From Allopontixanthobacter sp034376665 (GTDB lineage Bacteria > Pseudomonadota > Alphaproteobacteria > Sphingomonadales > Sphingomonadaceae), in NCBI RefSeq assembly GCF_034376665.1, contig NZ_JAXMJI010000047.1:1-28979 (forward strand): a stretch of 28,979 nt of DNA, written 5' to 3'. A program made the position numbers and the translations under genes. Below are positions 6,695-14,770 of the stretch, in pieces. Numbering within the stretch: the first letter of the stretch is position 1; the number at the start of each line of letters is the position of its first letter. Under the pieces are notes generated by a model. The model searched no databases. It was not told the DNA's origin and was given only the letters and a program-made list of their open reading frames with translations.

Positions 6695-8266
6695 ATGAAG
6701 GATGACCCCTTGTACCTCCACAAAAACCCACATGGCGTTTACCATTACCGCCGCCCCGTCGTCGCTGAGGATCAAGTCTTCTGGCTCGGTCTGAGCGGTT
6801 CACCGAAAAAGGAGTGGAGTCGTCCGCTTCGCACGAAAGACCGCCGTGGGGCGATTGCATGCCTTGCCGACGCGGCCGACCTTTACGATGCGGAGCGGGA
6901 GGCGCAGCTAGAGCGCTACCGTGCCCAGAGCCTCCCAGAAAGCAACCTGCAGACCGAAAGGGAGCGCGAGGAAAGAGAGGCTGGCGAGGCAAAGGTGGCA
7001 GCGCAGAAGGCCCGCAGAGAGGCCCGGAAAGAATTGAGGGTCGAGCGCCGCCATCGGCTCCAGATGAGCACGGCGGAGCTGTCGCCCGAGGAGGCGGCTT
7101 GGCATGATCTTGTGCAAGAAAGTCGTGTCGAGCTGGAACAGCTCCGCGCCGCGGTGGAAGGACAGAGGGCCGCAAATGCCACGATAGCGGTTCAAGGCGG
7201 AGCAGCTTCCCAGAGCAGGGAAAGGCCGACTATCGAGACCCTCATTGCGGCCTACCAAGCGGACAAGTCTCCCGGTTGGAGCGGCTCCAGCAAAAAGGCC
7301 GTCGTTCCCGTATTTCGTGCGCTGCAGGATATGTTCGCCGGTCAAGCGCTCCAGAGTATCTGCCGTCAAGACGCGCGTGCGTTTGTGAGTGTTCTGGAGG
7401 CCCTGCCAACGCAGATAGGTAAGCGGCGCGAGTTTGCAGGGTTGACTGTGCAGGAAGCCGTTGAGAAAGGGAGGGTGCTTGGTCTACCCACTATCAAGCC
7501 AAAGACGATCAACGACGGATACATCATGCACGTCGCCGCTATGTTTAATTGGGCGGTGAAAGAGCAGTGGATTCTTTCCACTCCGTTCTCCGGCCTCAAT
7601 GTGCATGACCCGGTGGACGACAGCGAGCGGCGGGACCCTTTCACCGCCGAACAGCTCCAAACGTTGTTCACGCAAGCGCCGTGGAACGCCCCTTGGGCGA
7701 TTGGCCCAGAAAAGCCGGGTTCATACTGGGTGCCCTTGCTGTGCCTATTCCACGGTCTACGAAACGGAGAGGCGGCAGGGCTGCGTGTCGAAGACATAGA
7801 TGAGGAGGACGGGGTGCCGGTGCTCCATGTGCGCCCCTATGACGGGCGAACGGTAAAGACAGCAGGCTCCCGCGGAACTCTGCCGATTCATCCCGAGCTG
7901 CTCCGTCTGGGCTTTCTGAGCCACGCCGCAGCGCGCCGGGCAGTCGGGGAGCTGCTCCTATTCCCCGAGGGTGTAGCGAACAGTCGGGGGCAGGTGGGTG
8001 CCAAGCTGGCCGAGCGTTTCAGCAACCGGGTTAAGCGGCTAGGCTTTGAGGGGCGCAAGCTGGGGATGCACTCTTTTCGGCACAACTTTGAAGACCGGTT
8101 GCGCGCGGCGGAGTTGGCGGAAAGAACGGCGCTTGCATTGGCGCGCCGTACGGAGAGCGGGTCCAGCCGCATTTATGGCGAGGGCCTGTCAGCTCGGCAA
8201 AAGGCTGCTGCGCTGGCCAAGGTCGAGTATCCCGGCCTGCACCTTGACCACCTGCAACCAAGTTAA
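6695..8266 (+). CDS. Tyrosine site-specific recombinase (island integrase)
   Basis: A 523-residue integrase of the tyrosine recombinase superfamily, responsible for integrating and excising the island. The catalytic residues are visible: Arg356 in HGLRNGEAAGLR, a probable Lys at 388 in the beta-hairpin, His459 and Arg462 in MHSFRHNFED, and nucleophile Tyr494 in SRIYGEG. The N-terminal half has an arm-type DNA-binding start (1-50) and a long charged, probably coiled-coil region (65-165), followed by the SAM-like core-binding domain (about 178-300). At 523 aa it is longer than simple phage integrases because of the coiled-coil part. It lies next to the left att site, the usual position. Its stop overlaps the stop of the convergent HEPN-like gene. 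Confidence 0.95.
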   Translation: MKDDPLYLHKNPHGVYHYRRPVVAEDQVFWLGLSGSPKKEWSRPLRTKDRRGAIACLADAADLYDAEREAQLERYRAQSLPESNLQTEREREEREAGEAKVAAQKARREARKELRVERRHRLQMSTAELSPEEAAWHDLVQESRVELEQLRAAVEGQRAANATIAVQGGAASQSRERPTIETLIAAYQADKSPGWSGSSKKAVVPVFRALQDMFAGQALQSICRQDARAFVSVLEALPTQIGKRREFAGLTVQEAVEKGRVLGLPTIKPKTINDGYIMHVAAMFNWAVKEQWILSTPFSGLNVHDPVDDSERRDPFTAEQLQTLFTQAPWNAPWAIGPEKPGSYWVPLLCLFHGLRNGEAAGLRVEDIDEEDGVPVLHVRPYDGRTVKTAGSRGTLPIHPELLRLGFLSHAAARRAVGELLLFPEGVANSRGQVGAKLAERFSNRVKRLGFEGRKLGMHSFRHNFEDRLRAAELAERTALALARRTESGSSRIYGEGLSARQKAAALAKVEYPGLHLDHLQPS

Positions 8267-9309
8267 GCCGAATCGCTTGTGCGCGGATTGTTCAAGCCTT
8301 TCTCCGCGAACCACCATTCGTCTCCATTTTCAACAAACTTCCGGGCAGCCTCAAAAGAGGTTGTCGCCTTGCTCTTGTCAACGCTACCTGTCCGCCCGCT
8401 GTGGACCAATCCGTTGCGCGTTTCGAACAGCTTGTGGACCGCACCCGCAGCCTTAATGCCAGTGAGTTTTTCCCATCGACCAATGATCGCCTGTGCAGCG
8501 ATGCGATCAATGAGGTCCCCAGCCGCAGCGTTTGGAGGATTTCCCGCTAAATGGCTGAATGCCGCTCTCGCCATGGTCTCGCACGCAATGGCGCTCGATA
8601 AGACACTGCCGGAGTAATCCTGGTCAGCTAGGCGATGGCTGGCTTCAACCAAATACTCAAACCAGATTGGAGGAGTGTGGCCCGCCACCAGAACACGTCC
8701 GATGTGATCCCACTTTTTCTCGTCGATCTCGGCTGCTCGCTTAAATTGAGTAACTACGGTGGATGCCCAGATACCGAACCCGCTCTGCTTCTCGTAAAGG
8801 CGCGCCATCTTTAGGTCTGGCGCCCCGTCAACTTCCCAATCAGTTACACCTATGGCGTGCTGATCGGTCGCCCATCGCGCGACCTTCATCCAGTGCCGCA
8901 AAGCGCCCGCGAGTAAGTCATCGCAGTCGTTAGTCAATTTTTCGAGGTGGGGTGCGGCCTTGTCCGCTTCCGGTGACTTCCTGACCGCAGGATGGCGCAG
9001 CAATTCCTTAGGGATCTTCACGCGTTTGGGTACGTCGATCTCAACATTCACATATTCGAGCTGATAATAGGACACTTCTGGCCGAGGGTCGTTTGCCCAT
9101 CCGTTCCGGAAACTAACCACGTTAGCGTTCGCACCAGTAGGTTCAGCACTTCCTTCCGCAAATTCCGCTGAGGGTAGTGCAATCCGTGCGGCGTGACCTG
9201 AATAGGGAAACTCCTGGGATCGACCCAGTAGGCAGCCCGAAAACAATGTACCCACGCATAGGCCCCGGCCACGGGCAAACAAGCTGGCGTTAATCATCTG
9301 TTCCGACAT
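8263..9309 (-). CDS. HEPN-like domain protein, possible RNase of a defence or toxin system
   Basis: A 348-residue protein without signal peptide or membrane segments. The C-terminal region, about 212-330, is helical with the pattern of HEPN domains: a helix with SVLSSAIACETMARAAF, then LIDRIAAQAIIGRWEKL, then LFETRNGLVHSG. The last gives the R-x4-H motif (Arg298-Asn299 ... His303) that forms the RNase active site in HEPN proteins. The N-terminal 210 residues are not recognisable. The start at 9309 has no clear ribosome binding site; a GTG near residue 64 (VVSFRNGW) is an alternative. HEPN proteins are common in abortive infection and toxin-antitoxin systems, and location on an integrative island supports such a role, but no partner antitoxin is identified. 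Confidence 0.6.
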   Translation of the reverse strand: MSEQMINASLFARGRGLCVGTLFSGCLLGRSQEFPYSGHAARIALPSAEFAEGSAEPTGANANVVSFRNGWANDPRPEVSYYQLEYVNVEIDVPKRVKIPKELLRHPAVRKSPEADKAAPHLEKLTNDCDDLLAGALRHWMKVARWATDQHAIGVTDWEVDGAPDLKMARLYEKQSGFGIWASTVVTQFKRAAEIDEKKWDHIGRVLVAGHTPPIWFEYLVEASHRLADQDYSGSVLSSAIACETMARAAFSHLAGNPPNAAAGDLIDRIAAQAIIGRWEKLTGIKAAGAVHKLFETRNGLVHSGRTGSVDKSKATTSFEAARKFVENGDEWWFAEKGLNNPRTSDSA

Positions 9310-9584
9310 TGCGCCGGAGAAACATGGATTGGGTTTTCACACAATGACGGGGGGCCGCCAGTCCCCCGGTTAAACGCTCATCGCCCGCTTCCCGCATCGC
9401 AGTGATAAACGGGGTGACGTAGGGCAGGTTGCTACCCGCAGCGACCGGATAGCCCCGTGCAGGTCTTCGCCTATAATGCCGTTCCAAAGGTCATTCGCCA
9501 GACCCGCGCCGGCGCCACAACGCCGCAAAATAGCTGCTCGCTGCGCTCGCCGCGTGGGCCGTATCTGTCGCCCAGCGCCTCTCC

Positions 9585-9776
9585 TCAGTCTCCGCCGTAG
9601 TTGGAGGGGGTGCTCAGTCTCGCGTCCATAATGTCTCCGGAAAGATCCGCCAACGATGCGTAGTTAACGTGGCACGGAAAAGCATCGGCGGTGCGAGGTT
9701 GACCGCGGGGCTCGATATCGTTTCTATGTCGTGGGGTGCGGCGGTTGGGTTTGGCTGCAAGGTACTCAGCCAGCAT
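9585..9776 (-). CDS. Small unknown protein coupled to the 337-aa gene (63 aa)
   Basis: A 63-residue frame whose ATG at 9776 lies inside the end of the upstream 337-aa gene (11-bp overlap) and is preceded by a purine-rich GGGGGAGAG. It starts MLAEYLAAKPNRRTPRHRND and ends in STPSNYGGD; it has no recognisable motif or membrane segment. An earlier in-frame ATG inside the upstream gene is possible. The overlap suggests coupling; with so short a sequence it could also be chance. Confidence 0.4.
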   Translation of the reverse strand: MLAEYLAAKPNRRTPRHRNDIEPRGQPRTADAFPCHVNYASLADLSGDIMDARLSTPSNYGGD

Positions 9777-10779
9777 CTCTCCCCCGAGAATTGGAGCGGG
9801 CGGTTGGCAAGTCATGTTGTCCCAGTGGATCGGTGATGGCGAGAGGGTCAAGCCCGTCCGGGATAACCGGCGCCTCGGCGTTGCGTCGGACAGCGGTCAT
9901 GGCCCTGATGCGCTCCGACAGGTTAGGGGTTTCGTCCGGGGACAATCTCCCGGAGGGTTGTTTGACCGCTTTATCAGCTTGGGGGCAATGCTCCGGGAGG
10001 ACCGCTGCAAGCGCGCCACTCCTGACCTCGGTTTCAGGGATTGGGGGCAATGCTCCTATACTCTTATAGAGTAGTGTTGGGAGGGTTTCTCGGGGGTCAG
10101 CTTGGACAAGCCCGGTCAGGGATAGGAACTCCCCGAGGGCATCCAAGCGGATGCGAGGCCGCGATCCTTCGACCGTCAGCCGGATGCACTCGTGGCCATT
10201 GTGCTGCTCGATTGCGAAGGAATGACAACCTATGGCCAGCATCCCGCCTGAGCGGGTCCCCCAAGCGCCCATTGGCACGGCAGCTCCTCCGGCTACAACT
10301 TTCGCCGCCTTCACGGCTTTGCGCACACTGGAAATCGTCTTTGCCTGCCGCACGTCTAGATGAGCGCCGCGCTGGGAGAATAGCTCGGCCAGCTTTCGCA
10401 GCAAAGCGGCGGGCAGCGGCTTGCTGAAATGGTTGGCGGGGTTGAAGCTGGAGCCTAGCTTGCAGTTCAACCGCCCAACGTCTGCCCGGTTGGATTGTGC
10501 CACGGCGGTCTCGCTGTCGAACCACTCGTTGACCATGTTCGCGAGTGCGGCGGGGTAGCCTTTTGGCTTTCGTCTATAGGCGACCGGAGCGGAGTGGATG
10601 AGGAGCGGCACAGCTTCGTGGAAGCGGGCCTTGTAGGCGTTCGCTCCGGAGATGCCGTGATACAGGGTAATTGAGCGAAGTTGGCGCTGATGGTGCTTCA
10701 TTCGCTCTGCAAGGGTCAGCGAAGCTAGGTCAAGCTCATGGCTAATTCCTTCGGGGACCAGCGGCAGTTTATCTGTCAT
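9766..10779 (-). CDS. Unknown island protein (337 aa)
   Basis: A 337-residue soluble-looking protein that I do not recognise. The ATG at 10779 has a strong site (AAAGGAG, 4-5 nt). Visible character: an N-terminal helical part rich in His/Arg (TLAERMKHHQRQLRSITLYH), a central part with WFDSETAVAQ, a basic helix (QAKTISSVRKAVKAAKVV), then a probably beta-rich region (GGMLAIGCHSFAIEQHNGHECIRLTVEGSRPRIRLDALG is read across two strands) and a disordered, charged C-terminus. It follows the 92-aa gene by 48 nt on the same strand and overlaps the 63-aa frame, so the three probably form one operon between the serine recombinase and the HEPN-like gene. Confidence 0.75.
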   Translation of the reverse strand: MTDKLPLVPEGISHELDLASLTLAERMKHHQRQLRSITLYHGISGANAYKARFHEAVPLLIHSAPVAYRRKPKGYPAALANMVNEWFDSETAVAQSNRADVGRLNCKLGSSFNPANHFSKPLPAALLRKLAELFSQRGAHLDVRQAKTISSVRKAVKAAKVVAGGAAVPMGAWGTRSGGMLAIGCHSFAIEQHNGHECIRLTVEGSRPRIRLDALGEFLSLTGLVQADPRETLPTLLYKSIGALPPIPETEVRSGALAAVLPEHCPQADKAVKQPSGRLSPDETPNLSERIRAMTAVRRNAEAPVIPDGLDPLAITDPLGQHDLPTARSNSRGRDAG

Positions 10780-10827
10780 GTTTCTCCTTTGCTGGCGGGA
10801 TCGTCGCCAGTGGTTACAGGGGGGTTG

Positions 10828-11106
10828 TCAGCGCGCCGCGCGGGGCACGTAAATGGGTGGAAGGTTCTCGTCTGGATTGTCTGCTTTGAAGCGAGACATA
10901 GCGGCGGCGGTGACTGCCGCTCGGCCAGAGGGGCTTCGGATTGCCCAGTTCGGGGTCGGTAGGTCCATAAGGTCGATCAGAGCGCGCGCAGCGGCCAAGC
11001 GGTGGCCGTTGCCAGTAAAGTAGTCGGCTACGCGGGGGTCCGCTAAGCGGTCGGCAGCAGCCATTAAAGATTGCCGGTCCCCTTCGGGGTCGTTGTAATC
11101 GGTCAA
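10828..11106 (-). CDS. Small unknown island protein (92 aa)
   Basis: A soluble Ala/Arg-rich protein. The best start is the TTG at 11106, preceded by GAAGGA with 7-8 nt spacing; a GTG at 11166 would add 20 residues but has no good site. Visible features are a helical stretch LMAAADRLADPRVADYF, then HRLAAARALIDLMDLP and a short Pro-rich end. No family is recognised. It precedes the 337-aa gene by 48 nt and is probably the first gene of that operon. Confidence 0.55.
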   Translation of the reverse strand: MTDYNDPEGDRQSLMAAADRLADPRVADYFTGNGHRLAAARALIDLMDLPTPNWAIRSPSGRAAVTAAAMSRFKADNPDENLPPIYVPRAAR

Positions 11107-11409
11107 AGAGTGATCCTTCGGTGAGTAGATTGGAGTGACAAAATATGAGGTAGAGAGCCCCCGCACACGTCAGCGGAGAGAAAGGAGATCGCTCAGCGCA
11201 TCGAGCCACCCCGGTGATGAACGCTGTGGGCAGCCCGCGCCTCACTGGGTTTCATCACGGGGCACTGAGTGGAAACGCCAAGCCATCATGAGGACAGACC
11301 GGCAAGGCGCTGAGAAGCAGGCGACGAAACGCGTCGCTTGTTCTAGACGGTATCAATTCACGGAGACGGCGGTTTTGCGTCGTTCGCCATATAATGCCGC
11401 GGGGCTTAC
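11107..11409. other. Intergenic region upstream of the unknown operon
   Basis: About 300 nt between the serine recombinase and the 92-aa gene, both on the minus strand. Long frames on the plus strand here are antisense to the recombinase and have no protein character. It presumably holds the promoter of the small operon, but I see no convincing -35/-10 pair and no repeat worth naming. Confidence 0.3.
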
Positions 11410-12126
11410 CTATCGAGCGTTGACCTCCACGACATTGTCAGTTGCCTGCATCACACGATCCACCTGTGTGGCCTGCCAGCGCCCCCCGCGGCGCGTCCGG
11501 ACGCCCTGCTCATTCAATGCCTGGGCAATTTGTGACAGGCTCGTAGTGCCCGATGACTGTATCTCAGAGATCGCCTGCCGAACGCTGGTATTGAAGGCGC
11601 GGGCCTTGTCCTGCTTGGCTGCCGTTCCGAGGGTGTGGTCTACCGGCTGCCGGGGTTGCCCGTACAGGGGATGGTCCTCGCGGTACTCCCGCCATCCCCC
11701 CAGCTTGGTGCCCCGCGCCTTAGCCGCGGCAAGTGCATCCTTAGTCCGCCTGCTGATTGCTTTCCGCTCGTGCTGGGCCATAGCTGCCATGATGTGGATT
11801 GTAAGCTCGTTGGCTTCGGGCATATCCGCCGCAACGAACTTGGTGCCTGCTTCCTGTAGAGTGGCGATGAAGGCGACATTGCGGGAGAGCCTGTCCAGCT
11901 TGGCGACAAGCAGGGTTGCCCCGGTCAGCTTGCAGCGGTTAAGCGCCTTTACCAATTCCGGCCGGTCATCCCGCTTGCCGCTCTCAATCTCCTCATAAGG
12001 CGGTTGGAGCAACCTATCACCCACCCGAAGGAAAGCATTGATTGCTGCCTCTTGGGCCTCCCGACCTAGGCCGCTCCTGCCCTGCTTTACCGTCGAAACC
12101 CTCAAATATGCGACATAGTCTGTCAT
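11410..12126 (-). CDS. Serine recombinase (resolvase/invertase family)
   Basis: A 238-residue small serine recombinase. The N-terminal catalytic domain has YLRVSTVKQG with nucleophile Ser11 at the expected place and AKLDRLSRN at 76-83. EANELTIHIMAAMAQHERKAISRRTKDAL at about 103-131 is the long E-helix region, and is followed by AKARGTKLGG. The C-terminal 60 residues contain a recombinase-type HTH (SLSQIAQALNEQGVRTRRGG with WQATQVDRVM), as in multimer resolvases and IS607/Tn3-type resolvases. The ATG at 12126 has GGAG about 9 nt upstream. It may resolve dimers of the excised island or be an independent passenger; no transposase gene accompanies it. Confidence 0.92.
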   Translation of the reverse strand: MTDYVAYLRVSTVKQGRSGLGREAQEAAINAFLRVGDRLLQPPYEEIESGKRDDRPELVKALNRCKLTGATLLVAKLDRLSRNVAFIATLQEAGTKFVAADMPEANELTIHIMAAMAQHERKAISRRTKDALAAAKARGTKLGGWREYREDHPLYGQPRQPVDHTLGTAAKQDKARAFNTSVRQAISEIQSSGTTSLSQIAQALNEQGVRTRRGGRWQATQVDRVMQATDNVVEVNAR

Positions 12127-12444
12127 CGTTCATCGCTCCACAATCACTTATTACGTTCGTGACTACGCTCGTTGTCTGAATTGTAAAGACCGATTTTCGT
12201 GAGGCTGACTGGTCCGGCCTCTCGGGCCCACCTCGGGGTCAGCGGCCCTGTCGTCGTCATGGCGGCAGAGGGTTGCCATGTGTGCGGCGGGACGCAGGAG
12301 ACCCCCCCACGGGGGTAAAGCCGCGCATACAAGGTCAGAGGTCCCGCCCCGCATCGACGCGCTAATTTCAGGTCGCAAGAGCAGCCGCGTTCCGCCGCGA
12401 AGGTAGAGCTGGCGTGATGGGACGCCGCGCCGTATGGGCAACGA
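12127..12444. promoter_or_regulatory. Divergent intergenic region between recombinase and protease
   Basis: 318 nt without a gene. Near the recombinase start are two 9-mers, TACGTTCGT (12152-12160) and TACGCTCGT (12164-12172), 12 bp apart, beside an AT-rich stretch; serine recombinases often have their recombination or operator sites here. Further on are a CATGGC/GCCATG inverted repeat (12258-12280) and a 6-bp hairpin ACCCCC/GGGGGT (12301-12316). No definite promoter is recognised for either gene. Confidence 0.35.
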
Positions 12445-13314
12445 ATGTCTTACTCTCCTGTCGTCGGCGGCCATCACGGCGTCGGTTTTCCGCTCCAATT
12501 CCCTAGTGCCAAGATTACCGACGTTTCCCTAAGCACTACCCTCGTCGAGCAGCTTTCTCCGGCGGATGACAATGTAGTGATTTCTCACGGGACAGGTTTC
12601 TTTTGGCGTCACGGTACGGACGTATTTCTGATTACCGCTCGGCATGTAGTGACCGGGCGCGATCCGTTCACCAATGAGCCCATGTCAAATAAGGGGTTTC
12701 TCCCCGAGCGCTTCCGGTTCTATCCCACTATAGAAGTCTCACCGGATCGCTGGGGCCGCGCCACGGTCCGGCTGGATTTTGCTACAGATGAGCCAACAAA
12801 CTGGCTGGAGGACCCGGAGTTCGAGCGATTAAGAACGGACATCGCCGCACTGAAAGTTACTTCTCTTTCGGGTGTCCTAGGGCGGAAAATTAAGTGCCTC
12901 AACGATGAACCGTCCAACTTCTCCGACATCATGTCTTCGGTTGGTTTTGAGTGCTCAATAATCGGATTTCCGCAGGCCAATGTAGGCGGACTGATGACGC
13001 CTATTTGGCGAAGGGGTACTCTTGCCTCCGAGCCTCTCCTTCCGGTCGATAGTAAGCCGATGTTTCTGCTCGATGCTTCCACAAGCCCAGGCTTTTCCGG
13101 CGGACCGGTGTTCAGACGCCACATTGGACCGGCACCCACCATTGACGCTGACGGGTCCGTCGAGGTCAAACTCGACGCGGTGGTCACGATGAGCTTTGTA
13201 GGTGTCTACGCTGGTCGGCTGAGCCACTCCCATTTTGGCGGAGAGGTGCCGTTCGTTTTCTACGGTAATCGCATTCCAATTATCCTTGGAGCAGCAGCAA
13301 CCCTGCCAAGCTGA
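12445..13314 (+). CDS. Trypsin-like serine protease, cytoplasmic
   Basis: A 289-residue protein of the chymotrypsin/trypsin-like fold. The full triad is visible: His67 in FLITARHVV, Asp132 in TDIAAL, and Ser218 in STSPGFSGGPVF, the usual G-x-S-G-G nucleophile motif. GTGFFW at 49-54 is the typical beta-strand before the His loop. There is no signal peptide, so it should act in the cytoplasm; no PDZ or other domain is attached. No strong ribosome binding site precedes the ATG. It is the last gene of the island, 99 nt before the right att copy, and diverges from the recombinase. Stand-alone cytoplasmic trypsin-like proteases occur in bacterial defence loci, so a defence role is possible but unproven. 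Confidence 0.85.
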   Translation: MSYSPVVGGHHGVGFPLQFPSAKITDVSLSTTLVEQLSPADDNVVISHGTGFFWRHGTDVFLITARHVVTGRDPFTNEPMSNKGFLPERFRFYPTIEVSPDRWGRATVRLDFATDEPTNWLEDPEFERLRTDIAALKVTSLSGVLGRKIKCLNDEPSNFSDIMSSVGFECSIIGFPQANVGGLMTPIWRRGTLASEPLLPVDSKPMFLLDASTSPGFSGGPVFRRHIGPAPTIDADGSVEVKLDAVVTMSFVGVYAGRLSHSHFGGEVPFVFYGNRIPIILGAAATLPS

Positions 13315-13412
13315 TTGCCTTGCGCACACTGCTACAACGGGCTACTACAATGCCCCCAGCGCCCTTTTGGTAAGCTTCTGGTTTTGCGTGTTTTCTAAGT
13401 GGATCCCGGCAA

Positions 13413-13438
13413 TCCAGCCCTGTCCACCACTTGCCTCC
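13413..13438 (+). repeat. att site, right copy (tRNA 3'-end sequence)
   Basis: Exact copy of the 26 bp at 6599-6624, with different flanks. It marks the junction between the island and the core chromosome: the island protease lies to its left and the KAS III gene to its right. Like the left copy it lacks the tRNA body upstream. Confidence 0.85.
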
Positions 13439-13538
13439 CGATGAATGTTGCGAGTTTCAGGCGTTCTTTAGCGAGTTTTGATCCGCTCACTTGTCGACAG
13501 GCCTTGCTCCGATCTGGCCGGACAGATATTCACGGCCG

Positions 13539-14669
13539 ATGCCACAAACCCACCACCCCGTAATTTCCTCGACAGGCTTGTTCACCCCCAAGGATAGCAT
13601 CTCGAATGCCGAATTGGTTGCCAGCTACAATTCTTATGTGGAATTGCATAATCGGCAGCACGCGGCAGAGATCGTCCGTGGAGAGATCCTGGAGCTTCAG
13701 CCCAGCTCGGTCGAATTCATCGAGAAGGCGAGCGGGATAAAGGCACGCCATGTCATGGCGAAGGAACCCGTGCTTGATCCCGGGATCATGGCGCCGCGGT
13801 GGCAGGAACGCGGCAACGACGAACTTTCGATGATGGCGGAAATCGGCGTCAAGGCTGCGCGGCGGGCGCTGGAGCGGGCGGGGCGCTCACCGGGCGATGT
13901 CGATGCAGTGCTGTGCGCCGCATCCAATATGGAACGTGCCTATCCCGCGATGGCGATCGAAATACAGCAGGCTCTGGGTATCGACGGGTTTGCGTTCGAT
14001 ATGAATGTTGCCTGTTCATCCGCCACCTTCGGAATTCAGACCGCTGCCGATTACGTCCGGTCCGGCAACGCCAGATCGGTTCTGGTGGTGAGCCCGGAAA
14101 TCACCAGCGGTCATCTCAACTGGCGCGACAGGGACAGTCATTTCATCTTCGGGGACGTCGCCACCGCCGTGCTGGTGGAAGATTCTTCGATTGCTCCGGA
14201 CCAGCACTGGGACATTCTCGGGACCAAGTTGAAGACGGTGTTTTCGAACAACATCCGCAACAATTTCGGTTTTCTCAATCGCGCCGATCCGGACAAGGCC
14301 AACAATCCCGACAAGCTGTTCATCCAGGAAGGCCGGAAGGTTTTCAAAGAGGTGGTGCCGCTGGTTGCCAGCATGATCCTTGCCGAAGCGGACCGGCTGG
14401 ATATCGACCCAGCGGGATTGCGGCGGCTGTGGCTGCATCAGGCAAATGCCGGGATGAACCGCCTGATCGCACAGCGCGTGCTCGGCCACGAGGCGGACGA
14501 CGATGAAAGCCCGACCGTGCTCGACACATATGGCAATACGTCGAGCGCCGGGTCGATCATTGCCTTTCATCTGCACAGCGACGACCTTGTGGCGGGCGAC
14601 GTGGGACTGATCTGCAGTTTCGGTGCGGGCTATTCGGCCGGGACAGTTTTCGTGCGGAAGGTTGCTTGA
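13539..14669 (+). CDS. Beta-ketoacyl-ACP synthase III (KAS III, FabH-like)
   Basis: A 376-residue KAS III/thiolase-fold enzyme that condenses an acyl-CoA with malonyl-ACP to begin fatty acid or related acyl chains. The catalytic triad is visible: Cys159 in NVACSSATFG, His300 in LWLHQANAGMNR, and Asn333 in DTYGNTSSAGS. C-terminal GLICSFGAGYSAGTVFV is typical. It is longer than canonical FabH (about 320 aa) because of extra residues at 25-100, a form common in alpha- and gammaproteobacteria. The ATG at 13539 is chosen on family length; the TTG at 13491 would add 16 residues, and neither has a clear ribosome binding site. It is the first core gene after the island. Confidence 0.9.
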   Translation: MPQTHHPVISSTGLFTPKDSISNAELVASYNSYVELHNRQHAAEIVRGEILELQPSSVEFIEKASGIKARHVMAKEPVLDPGIMAPRWQERGNDELSMMAEIGVKAARRALERAGRSPGDVDAVLCAASNMERAYPAMAIEIQQALGIDGFAFDMNVACSSATFGIQTAADYVRSGNARSVLVVSPEITSGHLNWRDRDSHFIFGDVATAVLVEDSSIAPDQHWDILGTKLKTVFSNNIRNNFGFLNRADPDKANNPDKLFIQEGRKVFKEVVPLVASMILAEADRLDIDPAGLRRLWLHQANAGMNRLIAQRVLGHEADDDESPTVLDTYGNTSSAGSIIAFHLHSDDLVAGDVGLICSFGAGYSAGTVFVRKVA

Positions 14670-14770
14670 CCCGCGAATGCGATGGTTGCCAATCACGCGC
14701 TGGCGCTGTTTTCCCTAGTCGGGGCGCTTGAACGCTTGTCGCTTTCGGCGTCAGTCCCTAGGTAAGAAGG

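Larger units (their letters stand above)
6599..13438. mobile_element. Integrative genomic island, 6.8 kb, tRNA-targeted
   Basis: Bounded by the 26-bp direct repeat, with a tyrosine integrase just inside the left end, as is standard for tRNA-targeted islands. Cargo: a HEPN-like protein, a three-gene unknown operon, a serine recombinase and a trypsin-like protease. No conjugation, replication or phage structural genes are present, so it probably moves by integrase action with help from another element. To the right of the right-hand repeat, core genome genes begin. Confidence 0.8.

Noticed and set aside
9290..9487. 65-aa minus-strand frame overlapping the start of the HEPN-like gene
   Set aside because: No ribosome binding site and no recognisable motif; possible antitoxin by position, but not supported enough to annotate.
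11135..11998. 287-aa plus-strand frame opposite the serine recombinase
   Set aside because: The recombinase on the other strand has clear catalytic motifs; this frame is Ser/Arg/Ala-rich shadow.
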